Below, piece after piece: positions 1 through 14,642 of a stretch of DNA of 64,000 nt; within the stretch, counting starts at the first letter, position 1, and each line of letters starts with the position of its first letter. The stretch is taken from the NCBI RefSeq assembly GCF_016808095.1, contig NC_068970.1, positions 42,691,630 to 42,755,629 of the forward strand, read 5' to 3'. The position numbers were made by a program, and so were the translations under genes. This DNA comes from Vigna angularis. Lineage: Eukaryota > Streptophyta > Magnoliopsida > Fabales > Fabaceae. Below the pieces are notes generated by a model. The model saw nothing but the letters and a program-made list of their open reading frames with translations, searched no databases and was not told where the DNA came from.

Positions 1-2277
<2,277 letters not shown>

Positions 2278-2924
2278 GGCGGTGTGTAATGAGAATGTCT
2301 ATGGTTCCAGATTTCAAGAGATGCCCATGAAACGAAAACGGGAAAAGGAAAAGAGGAAGAATAGATTGAAGCAAAGTTGTGATCTTTTGGGGAAAATGAA
2401 AAATGGGTTCGTGGGGAAACTAGAGTTGGAGGAGAAAATTGAGCTTTTGTTGGCACAGAAGAACAAATAAACAATGGAAAAGAAGAGAGAAGCGTGTTGC
2501 ACTCGTTGAACTTTCGATTGACTCTGTTACGGTCTGAATTTTTTCTTCAATAAACTCCAAAAAAAAAAATTCCTCCAATAATATTCATGATACTAGATCT
2601 ATTTGGTTTATAAAGGGAAATCTGGTCCTCAACGTTATTTCCTAACACGAGTGTTTTTAATATTTTTGTTATTTTTTCCTCTGGAAATAAATACACTATG
2701 CAAGACCCAAATTTGGAGACTTCTTTTATTTAATAGATTTCAGATACAAATTTCCCAAATTAAATTTATTCACGTAAGAAATACTTTATAAAGATTATTT
2801 TAAAATATTTTTAAGAAACTTTGAACATTATTAATATTAGACAATAATTTTAGTAATTAAAATAAATGTTGATACAAAATATTAAATTTTAATGTAATGA
2901 TTTAAAATATTAATAAAATGAATA
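2278..2924. other. Upstream region of the kinase gene
   Basis: This is the 5' leader and promoter side of the minus-strand kinase. The first 250 bases (to about 2520) are pyrimidine-rich on the minus strand, as in plant 5' UTRs. I see no convincing TATA box and no second gene. Beyond about 2540 the sequence is AT-rich spacer. Confidence 0.4.
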
Positions 2925-3250
2925 CCTAATTTCTTTTTCCTTGTTTTTCGGGTTTTTCAATTTAAAGTTATGAATCTTTTCAAAAAATGTTAAAATGTTT
3001 TTAAAATATTTATTTGAAAAAATGCATATAAATTATTAAACAAAATTAATAGATAGATTGCACGGTGAATAACTAAATTAGTTTTTAATATATGCGATAT
3101 TAAAGAGAGTGATGTTTTTAATAAATTGATTAATGTGATATTATTATTTATGGATAAGGAACTACTAATATAAAAAAACCTTTTATATATATATATATAT
3201 ATATATATTATTTTAGGTTTTTTAGTCACTTGTAATGTAAAAGACGTAAA
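2925..3250 (+). repeat. Direct duplication, copy A (uninterrupted)
   Basis: This segment is repeated at 4556-4654 continued by 6813-7046. Shared landmarks in the same order include a stretch from ggtttttcaatttaaag to tatttgaaraaatg, then the gatattaaagagagtgatg block, and finally aaagacgtaaa. Copy A has no LTR at the point where copy B is interrupted, so it records the pre-insertion sequence. A (TA)n tract lies at about 3184-3209. Confidence 0.75.
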
Positions 3251-3259
3251 TCTATTTTT

Positions 3260-4295
3260 GTTATATTTATAAAAAATGTTAGTTTCTGATTTAGTAATTT
3301 ATGTTCAATTTGGTCCTTTTTTTTACGACATCTCGTTACGACATAGACGTGAGAAGAATGTTCATTGTAGTTTCCAATTTTGTACTTTATGTTCAATTTA
3401 GTCATTTTTTTAAGGACATCTAAATCGTTAACCGCGTAGAAAAGTAGAATAAGCTGTCACAAAGTAGTGTTCACAATGACTGAGTCACATCATAATCTCG
3501 CCACGTCATCACCATCCTCCCCAAATCAAAAACCCTAATTTCTATATTTGTGGTTGATTCTAATTTCTGTAGGTTTTTGTGATTTAATGGAAAGCGATTT
3601 GGGGGTTTCACTCCTTGTAGATGGTTTTGCATCATCAATGGAGGTTGAACAAGTTCAATAGTGGTGTAATTTGGGATTTTGCAAGTTTTCATAGAAGAGG
3701 CGTGATTTTGCGAATTAGGGGTTAATGTTCGATTTGAGAATTATGAGTTTTCTTCAGGTTCAATAGTTTTATGATTTTTGGGGTTTCACTTTGCAGGTTC
3801 TCGCGAAATTGAAGTTCTCTAGTTCGCGATGGAGAATATCAAGATGGTGAGATGTTGATGGTGGTTCTCATGGTACATAGCGATTTGGGCTCACGGTTTG
3901 AGTTTGATTCGTTGTAGTGGAATGTTTCTTTTGCACTTAGGTTTCTTGGTTGATTCGTGGTGGTTTGTGCAGTTGCTAACGGTGAAGCTCATGGTGGTCC
4001 GGTGTCATGAGGAAGATGATGGCATTACTGTGGTGCACGGCAGCGCGTTGGTGGAAAGAAAATTAGGGTTTTGTCTTAAGAAAGATGGTGATGACGTGGC
4101 GAGATGCGTGACAACTCATTCCATTTTTTTACGTGGACTATACACCGTTAGCAATTTAAACGTTGTCAGCGAAAAAAACTAAATTGAACACATTTTACAA
4201 AAAAGGAATCACTTTGAACATTCGAAAAAAACGAGTCTCACGTTAAACAAAGTTGACGAATATAAGGACCAAAAATGATATTAAGCCTTCTTTTT
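3260..4295. mobile_element. Mutator-like foldback element with long imperfect inverted repeats
   Basis: The left flank (about 3290-3545) and the right flank (about 4055-4290) are imperfect inverted repeats. The clearest shared blocks are ggtgatgacgtggcgaga with an adjacent attagggttt, and gttcaatttagt. The internal 500 bp contain no recognisable transposase. One open frame (3898-4182, 94 codons) overlaps the right arm and matches nothing I know. The gatgacgtggc core also occurs in the larger element at 11.3-15.4 kb, suggesting the same broad class. No target duplication was found, so the ends are approximate and the Mutator assignment is inference. Confidence 0.5.
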
Positions 4296-4555
4296 AAGTA
4301 CTAATTTTTTTTTCTCTCTTTCTTTTTGTTTTCTTTTTCTTCATCTCATATACCCAAAATTACATAAATATAAAAAAATTAATATAAACAAAAATTTATG
4401 AGAGAAAACACATTATGAAAGTGCAAAAGTCGAGTCTTTAGTAGCTAAAGAAACACAAGTTTGAATCGCCTCGACCTTGCAGTTAGGTGGAAACACCTTC
4501 TCTTATTCATTATTATTATTTCTTGTCTACAGGTGTGGGTTTTTCCTAGTTTTTT
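4296..4555. other. AT-rich spacer
   Basis: No gene or clear repeat is seen here. It separates the foldback element from copy B of the direct duplication. Confidence 0.4.
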
Positions 4556-4654
4556 TTCTAATTTTTTTCCTATTTTTTCAGGTTTTTCAATTTAAAGTTA
4601 TGAATGTTTTCAAAAAATGTTAAAATATTTTAAAAATATTTATTTGAAGAAATG
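4556..4654 (+). repeat. Direct duplication, copy B left part
   Basis: Homologous to the first third of 2925-3250. It ends at the aaatg target duplication (4650-4654) where the solo LTR is inserted. Confidence 0.75.
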
Positions 4655-6812
4655 TGTAAAACCCTAGAAAATGGTATTTTAGAAGTGGTGGTAGTATAAA
4701 AATAGTGAGACTTGATTATTTTAATATTAAACAGTTTTATTATAAATAATGTTGTTATAAACGAGTTTCATTATTTTAAAATGTATCATCTCTCCATAAA
4801 TCACTTTTCTAGAGTTCTCTATCTTATCTCTAAGAGTTCTTGATCTCAAGTCATTTGTTTTGACGATTAGGAGATGCCTAGACGATCACGGCGTCAAGTC
4901 TACCATTCTATCCGATCAATTTGGTGTTTAGAGCAAGTAAGTTTTCATCCCTTTTCTTGTTCTTTTTCTTGATCCTTGATCATGCAAAAAGGAACTATTT
5001 TGCATGTATCAAGTGATCTTCTTCCTTGATCATTGGTTAAATTTGGGTTCTAAGATTTGTCTCCAATCGCCAATTGGTGATTCGTAAGTATTTCTAGAAA
5101 TTCCTTGTGCGAGAAGTAATCGGGGCGTTATTTTAGATTTGTATCGTCGGTGTAAGATAAGGAAAGCTAGAGTTTTCTTGAATTGATGTTAATTGTGTAT
5201 GTTAGAGGATGCATGAATATTGAACTGTGTGAGTAAAATTCTATTCTATGATTGAATCTAGAGAAATCAATTAGGTGTTTGATGTTTTGTGTGTTGATGA
5301 ATATGTATAATATGTTGAATCTATTTGTATATGAGATTGATGTTGAATTTAATGTTGATAAAGTGAATTCTGATGATAAAATTATTGGGAGTAAGGGTTC
5401 TCTTGGTTATAGGTTATTTTGGTCTAGAAATGAGGTCTTAGAAAGTGAAAATTGTGAGAGAAGTCTTGTGAACTGGTTTGAAGTATGTGAAGTCTGTTTT
5501 GAGTGTGTTGTGAGTGGTTAAGATGTTTAAAATGGATGAAATCTGTAGGGAGAAGGTTTGATGATAGATAAGGTAGAGTTTTACTTGGTTTAGAACTCAA
5601 TTTGAGGAAGTGAACTAGTGAAAACTTGAGTTAAAGGTTCTATGATCAAATGGTCAGTTTGGAGAGTTTTGGTTAGTCATTTGGGACTTGCTTGAGTCCT
5701 TAAGTTGCTTGAAATTGTGCCATAAGTGGTAGAATTCAATTTAAGTCTCTAAGTTGAGTTTTTAGTTGAGATCTTGTACCTACTTGTTTAGATTGATGTT
5801 TGTAAGGTATAAAAACAGTTGTACAAGTTAAATTATGTATATAAAACAATCTAGGAGAGTTAGAAGTTGGGAAAAATAGTTACATGTTTATTTATTATGG
5901 ATTCGCTTAGTGAATGGGGTTGTTGAGCAACTAGTTCAAGGGGTGTTTTATCCTTTCTATTCTTTTTTTCTTGTGGAGTGAAGTTACATGTTTATTTATT
6001 GTGGATCATGTATAAGAATTCATGAGATTATATCAGCAATGATAGTATGCAATGTGGTATAGAAATAAAGTTATGAATGTGATAATGATGTTCAAGTAAT
6101 GTATGAGATGTGGATTTCAAGTACCATGTGAGAAAGGAATTCCAAGGAGGAATATCCTAAGTTGTTTATGTAGTGTTATGTATTAATGTAGGGGCTCCTG
6201 GATTGGGGAATGATCCTAACACTCTCAATAACCCCATTTCATGTAGAGATGGGTGATTATGTCGTGGAGAGTAGTAGGAGGTTCTAGTCTATGGTCACTA
6301 GTTAGGGTCATAGTTGTTTAACGGATTAACCTTGGTGTATGGTATTATTGGTGGTTGTTGAGGATGTGGTTATTATTATTATTATTTCTGAGCTAGGTTG
6401 CTCCACCATACACGGGTGCAGGTTCCCCATGAATCTGATATTAATGCATCTATCCGGATAGTAAAGGGTTTCAAGTGGAAGGGACAAATGTTTGTGTTGT
6501 TTGATGCATAACATTACATGTATATTGTTATTGTTTTAAATAGTATGTAAAATCTTTTGATACTCTAGCTTACATTTGTTCTTGTGTTGTCTATTGTGTT
6601 GTTTCTCTTTTGCGATGATCACCTTAATGGTGTGAGCTTAGGGATACAATCTTTCAGTTGACTCAATAGGAGGTTGAGAGTGAAGCTTGTAGTTTAGGTT
6701 GTACTTTTATTCTTCAGGTGAAGAATTTTATTCATAATAAATGTGCTTGTTATATCATTATTCATGTAATGTTTATTTTAGTAGTTTTTTATTACTAAAT
6801 TGGGATGTTACA
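4655..6812 (+). mobile_element. Solo LTR, Ty3/gypsy (Tekay-like family)
   Basis: It starts TGTAAAACCCTAG and ends GGGATGTTACA, and is flanked by a perfect 5-bp duplication aaatg (4650-4654 and 6813-6817). No internal retroelement genes are present, so this is a solo LTR of 2158 bp. It shares blocks with the LTR at 52096-54599, notably gcctagacgatc and gatcaatttkgtgtttagagc followed by a GTAAGT donor-like site (4937). The uninterrupted sister copy at 2925-3250 confirms the insertion point. The 89-codon open frame at 5252-5521 is inside the LTR and is not a gene in my reading. Confidence 0.85.
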
Positions 6813-7046
6813 AAATGTATATAAATTATTAAGCGAAATTAATAGATGGGTTGCATGTGGTTAATAACTAAATTAATTTTTATTATATGCGATATTAAAG
6901 AGAGTGATGTTTTTAATAAATTGATTTATGTGATATTATTATTTATGGATGAGGAATTACTAACATAAAAGAAAAGAGTTGTGTATCTTATTTTAAGTTT
7001 TTTTTAGGTCTGTTGTATGCTAGAAGTAATTAAAGACGTAAAGAAT
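6813..7046 (+). repeat. Direct duplication, copy B right part
   Basis: Continues the homology to 3020-3250 after the solo LTR, starting with the second copy of the aaatg target duplication. Homology fades after aaagacgtaaa. Confidence 0.7.
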
Positions 7047-7156
7047 TTTATTAAAAATATTTATTAAAAAAATAGTTAATTTTTTTTAAAAATATCACTT
7101 AAAAATTAGAAAAATAATTATTTTAGTTTAAAAAAATTACTTAAAGGATAAAATTG

Positions 7157-7158
<2 letters not shown>

Positions 7159-7239
<81 letters not shown>
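7159..7239. repeat. (TA)n microsatellite
   Basis: An uninterrupted alternating AT tract of about 80 bp, likely polymorphic. Confidence 0.95.
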
Positions 7240-7244
<5 letters not shown>

Positions 7245-9690
7245 AAGGAAAATTTGCTTTAAATATAGGTATAGATTATTTAAATCTATGAGATAATTTT
7301 TAAAACCTTTAACTTTTTCTGAGAAATCTATAAGGAATTTAACTGAGAAGGAGAGGATTTTCACTTTCGATAAAAAATAAAATAAAATTTGTCCATCTTG
7401 ATTTGCAACATCAAATATCAAATAGGTATAATGTGGTAAATGTATTTAAAGGATTCTTTGGAGAATTACTTTTTTGAGTTTATTTAAATAAAAATTTGTT
7501 AAAATTTATTATTATTTTTGTTAGAGAAAAGTTCAAGAATATTAATTAAGTATTAAAAAAATTAAGTATAAAAGTATAATTATATTTCATTTGAAAGATG
7601 ATAATTTTATGCACTAACAAATTATGAAAAATACAAGTGTTTGTCAAATAGATTATATAATATTACGTAGTCTAGTATTCGTTTGATAAATGCTTTTAGA
7701 TAATGAAACACTTATTCAAATGAAAAATGCAAAAAGGTTAGTTTATATTTTAGGGAATGTTTTCTTTTTCTCGTTTAACATAAGAGATTCATTAAATAAA
7801 TGACAAGTTTCATAAATATAATCTCTTAGACAAATAGTTAAAGGTATTTTTTTTTTCCATTGTCAACTCTAGAAGAACTCTCTACGTTGTAAGACACTAG
7901 AATTTAAGATAAATAAAGAAAATATATATTACTCAAAAAATAAATAATTAATACATCTAACTATTAAGAGATTGATAAAAAAAATATTTATTATTAAATA
8001 GGAATGCATTAAATGCGTTCATTGTTATTATCAAAGTATTCCAACAAAACAAAAGACATTCCAAAAAAAGTTGAAGTGCTAGAATATTAGGATCCCCATT
8101 TATACACACATAAAATACTCTAACTTAAGCATTACATTTTCTGAAGCTTCTTCGTTAGAACATTTTTATTTATTTATTAAAAAGACAAAAAAAAACCATT
8201 TGTTTATTAGTTCTACGCATCCAATTAAGAAATATTGCAACAAAGTTAAAAAAAAGCTCCAAATCTGAAAATGTTACTAGAAAAAAAAAGAATAATTATA
8301 GCATTGAATTTCTTTAATCAATTTATTGTTTCCTTTGCCTCTAAAGTCAATAGAAAAGAAGATCATCATGCGTTCGTGTAAATGAAATCATTTACGATTT
8401 CAAGATGCACATGAAAGAAAAGAGATCATGAATCATGATCATTCCAAACTCGTATTTTAGTTCAGATGGACTAAATAGTGATAATTTGACCATTGTACCT
8501 TAACTTTATAAGGAACAACATTCAACAATACAAAATAAATAGTAATAATTTTTCTTTTTTCATATGATGATAGTATGACTTGTTTCACGTTCCCTCTTTA
8601 TTTCATATGTGAACCCATACTCTATAGTTTGACATTTTTGCAGGGCTTGCTGGAGTTATATACATGGCTATGTGTGTTTTCTGTGAACTCTAAATAAACA
8701 TTTGTGTCCTTTACTAAACTTATTTCAATGACATTTTAAATAATTTTACTATTTTCACCAATTTTTAATTAGTCTCTAATTTAAAAATATAAACTAATTT
8801 AGAATCAAGAATAATAAATAGTTAAAATTTTGATAACTAGAGATTTTTATATCATAATTTATAAAAATAATTATATTTTTTTTATTAATAATAAAGACTG
8901 TTTTAAATATTTGGTTTATAAAATTTTATCTAATTTAGTTAAAGAATAATTATTTTGATCTCTAAATTTAATTATTATTTAATAATTTTATTCTAGTGTA
9001 TATTCCATTTTTCGTCCAAGAGGTCCAACCAATGTTCTCAAAGCTACCCACTAGACAATTTATTGAAGTGAGAACCGATTAACATCGAACATCGTTTCAT
9101 TTAGATGTAACTGAAATGCAAACATTCGCTTTACAGTCAATTAGTCCAATCTGAATTTTAAAATTATGATGTATTATTAATGGTTTAAATTTTGAGACAA
9201 GGTAATTTTTAACTATTCACAACTTTTTTAATAACCTTTGAAAATTATTTCAGAAATAGAGAGAAAAGAGAATAATTAATTTAGAAATATATTTCGTTGA
9301 GATGGTTTGAGAGAGAATTAATTTGGGAAGATATGAGAAAAGCGTACTTCAAAAAAATATGAAAAGGAAAGAGAATTTGCAACGTAAAATTAAATGAATT
9401 TAACATTGGAGTATATTATAACTTTTAGTTGTGTATTATAATTTAATAATTTAAGTTAGAAATGTTTTTACGAAATTGGATTTATTATACAAATATTCTA
9501 ATTCTAAATATTTCAAGCTCGAGGTTTCGTCTTCTCGTTCAAATAAAAATTGTGTTTGCAAATGACAGAGGCATAAGTTAGTAATACATTAGAAGATAAG
9601 AATTGTGTTTGCAAAAATAACATTAAAAGATAATAAATGTGGTAATTAATAAACGTAAATAATTATCATATTTTATTTATGGACTTTTTA
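7240..9690. other. AT-rich intergenic stretch
   Basis: I see no supported gene, RNA gene or clear element boundary here. The sequence is dominated by A/T runs with short inverted stretches. Confidence 0.4.
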
Positions 9691-10260
9691 TTTGAAGGAG
9701 TCTTTCTATGAGACTAATTACCTAGATTAGTCTTTAGTTAATCAAGTTGGTTAATCATACCTTAATCACATCACATCCTTAAGTTAACTTAGTCAATATT
9801 TTGCATATATTAGTTTGAGTTGGTCGTCATGTATACGACCAAGCTACCTTGATGTTGGATCATAATATGAGGGTCGAGTATACGTAGACATGGCTAGCCA
9901 AGATGTACATGAATGTGTGAGGAATACTTCTTGGTTGGATGATATGTAGCCGACCAATGTTTCTTGTGGCTATACCCTAAGGAGTGAGTATACCAAATGT
10001 CCTCGGACATATAATGTAAAATAGCTCTCCAGACTCGATGCATATGCATTTGAATTTTAGGTATGTCGATATGGTGTTGTCACGTAGTTGTTGTGCAAAG
10101 AAAATTTTTATTTCTTTGGCTATACGACCCTATGAGTATAATAGCTCCCATCCTTGAGAAGCATAACGATGAAGATTTTGCAATGATGAAACGTTAGGTC
10201 TAATGAGATAGGGAAGATGAGAAGTTGTCAGGCTACACATAAAATGATTCAATTTAGTCA
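9690..10260. repeat. Unclassified, more GC-rich segment, possible LTR fragment
   Basis: Base composition rises and short motifs recur (ggtcgtc, cgacc and ctatacgacc on both sides), as in some plant LTRs. No ends or target duplication could be placed and there is no convincing open frame. Offered only as a probable decayed repeat. Confidence 0.25.
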
Positions 10261-10374
10261 TTTCTATTAGATTGATGTTAATATTGTGTTTGTACATGTC
10301 ATGTGTCAATTATATTTTTTTAACTTAAAAAAAAATAAAAATTGTTACATGTTAGGTCATGGTAATGTCACGTA

Positions 10375-10908
10375 TAGGGATGACAACGGGTCGGGTCGGG
10401 TACGAATAGTGCCTACCTACAACCCGATTTGCCGGATAAAACTGTACCCGCTATTCGACCCGCTACCCACGTGGGTACCCATTTAAAAAATACCCGCGGG
10501 TATTTTAAAACCCGGGGGTACTCGCAAAAAAAAAAAAAAATATATTTTATACATTTTTAAAATAAAATTTAAATAAAATTACAAAAAATATATATAATAT
10601 AATATAAATTAAATTATATATAAATTAAAATTTAATTTTAATTAAATTTAACCTAATAAAATATAATTTTATTTTATTTTTAATTAAATTTAATTAAAAA
10701 ATATATAAATTAATTTTTTTAATTATTTTTTGTAGGTAATGGGTACCCGCGTGTCGGATAGTATACTACCCGTACCCGACCCGTTTAGAAGCAGGTATTA
10801 AAATACCCGTTACCCGTTACCCGCGAGTAGTAAATATTCGCAGATAGTAACTATCCGTCGCGGATTTCCTGCAGATACCCGTGCCCGCGAATTTTTCTGC
10901 CATCCCTA
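10375..10908. mobile_element. hAT-type MITE with GGGTACCCG-rich subterminal repeats
   Basis: The terminal inverted repeats are tagggatgaca at the left and its near-complement tgccatcccta at the right. The subterminal regions are full of cgggt/acccg repeats in both orientations (cgggtcgggtcgggtac, tacccgcgggta), around an AT-rich core. The flanking 8-mers gtcacgta and atcacatg match at 5 of 8 positions, an imperfect candidate target duplication. There is no coding capacity. The striking alternation of GC-rich ends and AT-rich core would form a strong foldback. Confidence 0.75.
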
Positions 10909-11347
10909 ATCACATGATAGTAATAATAACATATGTCAATGTTATTGCAATCTGGTTGTACTTATTTTCAATTTAGTTCCCATATTTATAATTTTTATTC
11001 AATTTAGTTCTTTTTTTTTAAATGGAACAATTTGGTATTTCTCCAGTTAAGACTAAATTAGTAACTAAACTTAATTACAACTTAAATATATATGTTAAAA
11101 TATTTTTTATAACTTGTACATAAAATAACTCAACTCTAATATTAAAATTATTTTTTTCTTACATTTTACATAAAAATTACCTATTTAAACATATAATTTT
11201 TTTAAAAATATTAAAAATGTAAATATAAAGTGACACTTGTCACATTAAAAGTATTTTTCTTATAAAATATTTAAAAATTACAAGCGTTAGCTTACATTTA
11301 TATTTTTGCTATTTATTAACAATTATAAGTTTAAATAGGAATTTTTT
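10909..11347. other. AT-rich spacer
   Basis: No gene is seen. A ttcaatttagttc block near 10970-11010 resembles the arm of the foldback element at 3.3-4.3 kb and may be a fragment of the same class. Confidence 0.35.
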
Positions 11348-12143
11348 TCATACAAAAATAGGTTTAAATCCTCTTTTAGTCCTCGTATTTGTGTGCCAAT
11401 CTTAAGTGGGTCATCGTTTTTTTTTTTCGGTCTCAATCGAGTCCATAAACTTGTAAAAATGAGCCAATTAACCATTTTCGTTAATTTATCACTGACGTCG
11501 TCTGCCTTTGATGACGTGGTGCACAGAAAATTAGCTCAGTTATAATGATTTAAATACATGGATATTAGTATTTTAAAAAAACCTTTTTACGTGGCAGGGA
11601 ACGAGGGAATTAGGGATTTTTATTGCGGTTTTTTTAATTGAAACAGAAATACTTAAAGGGAATTAGGGATTTCATGAGTTAGGGATTTTCATTTGGTGAG
11701 TGAGTGTGAGAATTAGGGCTGGGAAGAATTTTCGAAGACGAAGACAATCATGTGGTGGTGGACAAACCGAATTGAAAATGGAGGCGAGTTAAGGTTAGTT
11801 TGCTATGTTTTCGCGTTTACGAATATGTAGTGATTTTGCTATGTTTATGCGTTGTGGTCCCGATTTTGTTGCGTTGTGGTCCCTAATTTGCTATCCTTTT
11901 GCGTTTAGGCTATAATGGGTTTGCTATGTTGTTGCTTTGTTGTTATGTGATGGGTCCCGATTTTGGTATGTTATTGTATGTTCAATTGTCTACATTGATG
12001 TGGTCCCAAAATTGCATTTATGAATTGTTTAGAAGTAGTGGTCCCCTTTTCTGTCTGAGTGTTTCCTATCACTTGAAAATTTTGCTCATGTAGCATGGCC
12101 TGGGGGCCAGGCCCCTACTGATGAGGGAGGTGGAGCAATTGCG

Positions 12144-12230
12144 AAGTATAAGCTACTATGAGAAGAAAAATGTTTCAGATGAAAAGTGAAGCTAGTGTCC
12201 TACACTGCTGGAGTTGCAAAGAGTCCATTT
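12144..12230 (+). pseudogene. Possible GRF-type zinc-finger gene scrap
   Basis: Read in frame, the 29 codons include KLVSYTAGVAKSPF, which resembles the core of plant GRF-type zinc fingers (pattern C-x2-x-LVTS-T-x-N-x-G-x-x-F-x-x-C). Two stop codons interrupt the frame and no downstream cysteine/histidine pair is seen, so it is dead. It may be a gene fragment captured by the surrounding TIR element. The match is short and could be chance. Confidence 0.3.
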
Positions 12231-13551
12231 TAATCGATTTTTCAGTTTCAATTTCCAGTTTTTTTTAATTACTTTTAGTTTTTAGTATTTGAATGTCTTT
12301 TTGACTTGCCTAGTGGATAGTTCTTGTGCAATTGGTCTGGTGATTTGGGTGAATCGTATGTTATGCTTGAATTGAATACAAATCTCTTGTGCTTGCTCTT
12401 TATCCATGTGAGTTGTTTTGAAAATCTAATTGAGATGATGTGGTTGAGTTTGTTGAGCATAGATTGTGGTTGCTTGTATCTGTTTAGATATATGCTTGCT
12501 TTTAATTGTGATCAATATTCTTGCCATGATTTTTATCAAATTTTGGAACTTTGAGTAAACATGTGAGATGTTGTGCCCTAGAGTTTATTGTTAAATGCTA
12601 TTACTTTGGAATCACAGTTGATTTTCCCTGAGTTTCTCTGTTTTAACTATTTGCTTGCTTGTTACAAATGATCAAGTCCATCTTATTCTTCAACCTCTTC
12701 TACATTTTTTAGCCTAAAAGCCAATGCATAACCTTTGCACCTTAAAGAAAAACTTTCTCATTCCTGGAACCTTAAGCTTAATGAAAAATCCTTAACCTCC
12801 TTACCTTGAGTTAAGATGAATATTTATGTTAGGATGAGGAGAATGGTTTAATTTTGGAGGAGTTCTTATTATCAAAAAGGAGCATTGAGAAAACAATAAG
12901 TTAACTTAAAAAGAAAGAAAAAGAAGAAAGGAGAAGAAGAAAAAAAAATGAATTCAATGAAAAAGAGTTAGGAAATAAGTTGAGAAGTGGTTTATTCAAT
13001 TTTGGAGCAAAAGAGACTTTATGCTACATCATGAATTAAATTGTTTGGTCTCTTATCTCAAGGTACTTTGTTGTCCAGAAAAACCAATTTTTCTTCTTAG
13101 CCCAGCCACATTACAAGACCTCAAAAAGTCCTTGTGATGATAACTTGCTTGTGAACGTGTTTAATATTGTTGAAACGAAAGGCAAAGTTGATTTGTGTAA
13201 CACTGTGATAGTTGAGAGTAAGACACACATCCTTATACAACATTGTGCTTGAGTGAAATACTTTCTTTGGTGAGGATTGGTTCCATGCACTCAATGAAAA
13301 AAACTTGTCATGTTTGTTGATCTATCATTTGCATCTATCTTGTGACTTTTAATTTGTGAGCACCATGGTTGAAGTTTAGCTTGATAAGGCCATATTACCT
13401 CTTGAATGTAATTTCTAAGTTGAGCAAGCATGATTGGTTTTGTTTACTTGATTGAAACTGTGCTTGAGTTGCTAGACCATTGTGATTGAATTGTTTGCTA
13501 GGTGAAGTACTTTTGCTCGAGGACAAGCAAAGTTGTAAGTTTGGGGGAGTT
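12231..13551 (+). mobile_element. 3' internal part of an Athila/Tat-type gypsy retroelement, non-coding
   Basis: The sequence before the LTR ends with a block typical of legume Athila/Tat-like elements (ttttgctcgaggacaagcaa), followed by the purine tract ttgggggagt directly before the LTR. Open frames are short. No pol gene is left. The left boundary is not defined. Confidence 0.5.
13539..13551 (+). other. Polypurine tract of the Athila/Tat-type element
   Basis: The run gtttgggggagtt lies immediately 5' of the LTR start TGATAATGC, as expected for the plus-strand primer. Confidence 0.65.
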
Positions 13552-14642
13552 TGATAATGCTAATTCTTACCACAAAAGCAAGCAAATATGCAGAAAAAAC
13601 CAGAAAAAGAAGCAGTGCAGCAGAGTCAGGCTCAAGCCCCTTTTTTCCATGGGCGCTTGATCGCCAGTGCACCACGACTGACGCGCGCTCGGGCACCCAC
13701 TCTTTAGGGGCGCTTGAGCGCCATTTTTGCTGACATGGCAGATTTTCCGATATGGTAGATTTGCCCTATTTAACTCAGGAACGCGAAGCTTTTGGGGTCT
13801 TTAGTTCTTTGGAGGTGCGATTTCACGGCTGGAGCTTATGGAGGGCGCAAAGAGCTTGTGGGAACATCTCCTCCTCTTCCTTTGGGTCTCATTATTCTTC
13901 CATCTTCCATTTTGTAAGCTTTTGGGTTCTCCATGGAAGTGGAGAACCATATTAATCTTGTTAGGGATTGTTGTAAGCTATGAATTCTTGTGTAATTGTT
14001 GATTAATTCGAATATTTATATGCCTTTTCTATCAATTGTTAGTATTCTTGTTTTCAATCTTAAAGCTTGCATGTAATAGGAATGTTCATGACTTGATTTT
14101 GGGGTTTCATGGATTATGGGGACGTAAGATGAAACCTAGAACTGAAACAAGGGTCCTTGTGATCATTGATTATAGGGATGGAAGATGATTCACATGTTGT
14201 CTTAAGATCCTTGCTCACTAATGCGGGTTTGCTTGATAGATTTTCCAAGGGATTGAAGTTTAATAGGGAAAACCTAGGCTCTTTCACCTAAGGGATTAGG
14301 GCTAGAGTGTTTTTGTGGATTGATTTTTATAAATTGATGGAGAGGAGATGAAATTGGGTAAGCACAAGAGTTTAGTAGGTGAAAACTAACTTTAACAATA
14401 TCATTTCATACCATTTCTAGTCTATTCCATTTCTAAGTGCCTTCAAACACAAAGTCCAACCTTGTAATTAGTTGTAATTTTATCTTGTTGCACATATTTG
14501 TAAATGAATTTGATGTTCTTGAGTCTAAATGAGTTATTAAGCATAATTCTCTAGTATTACGAGTCTCTTGGAAAAATGATACGTGCTCTTACCATGGTTT
14601 ATTACTTGAAGCGATTCGGTGCACTTGCCGAACCAACCAACA
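13552..14642 (+). mobile_element. 3' LTR of an Athila/Tat-type gypsy element
   Basis: It begins TGATAATGC right after the purine tract and ends in gcacttgccgaaccaaccaaca. The tail order (a gagtctcttggaaaa block, then attacttgaagcgattcggtgc, then ttgccg) is characteristic of this LTR class. No matching 5' LTR occurs in the window, so the element is truncated on its 5' side. Confidence 0.6.

Noticed and set aside
4430..4490. Possible tRNA-like gtttgaatc T-loop
   Set aside because: No acceptor stem, D-arm or anticodon arm could be folded around it.
5252..5521. 89-codon open frame
   Set aside because: Lies inside the solo LTR 4655-6812 and shows no domain.
7137..7421. Open frame with a long Ile-Tyr run
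   Set aside because: Created by the (TA)n microsatellite; same for frames at 2990-3229 and 15482-15766.
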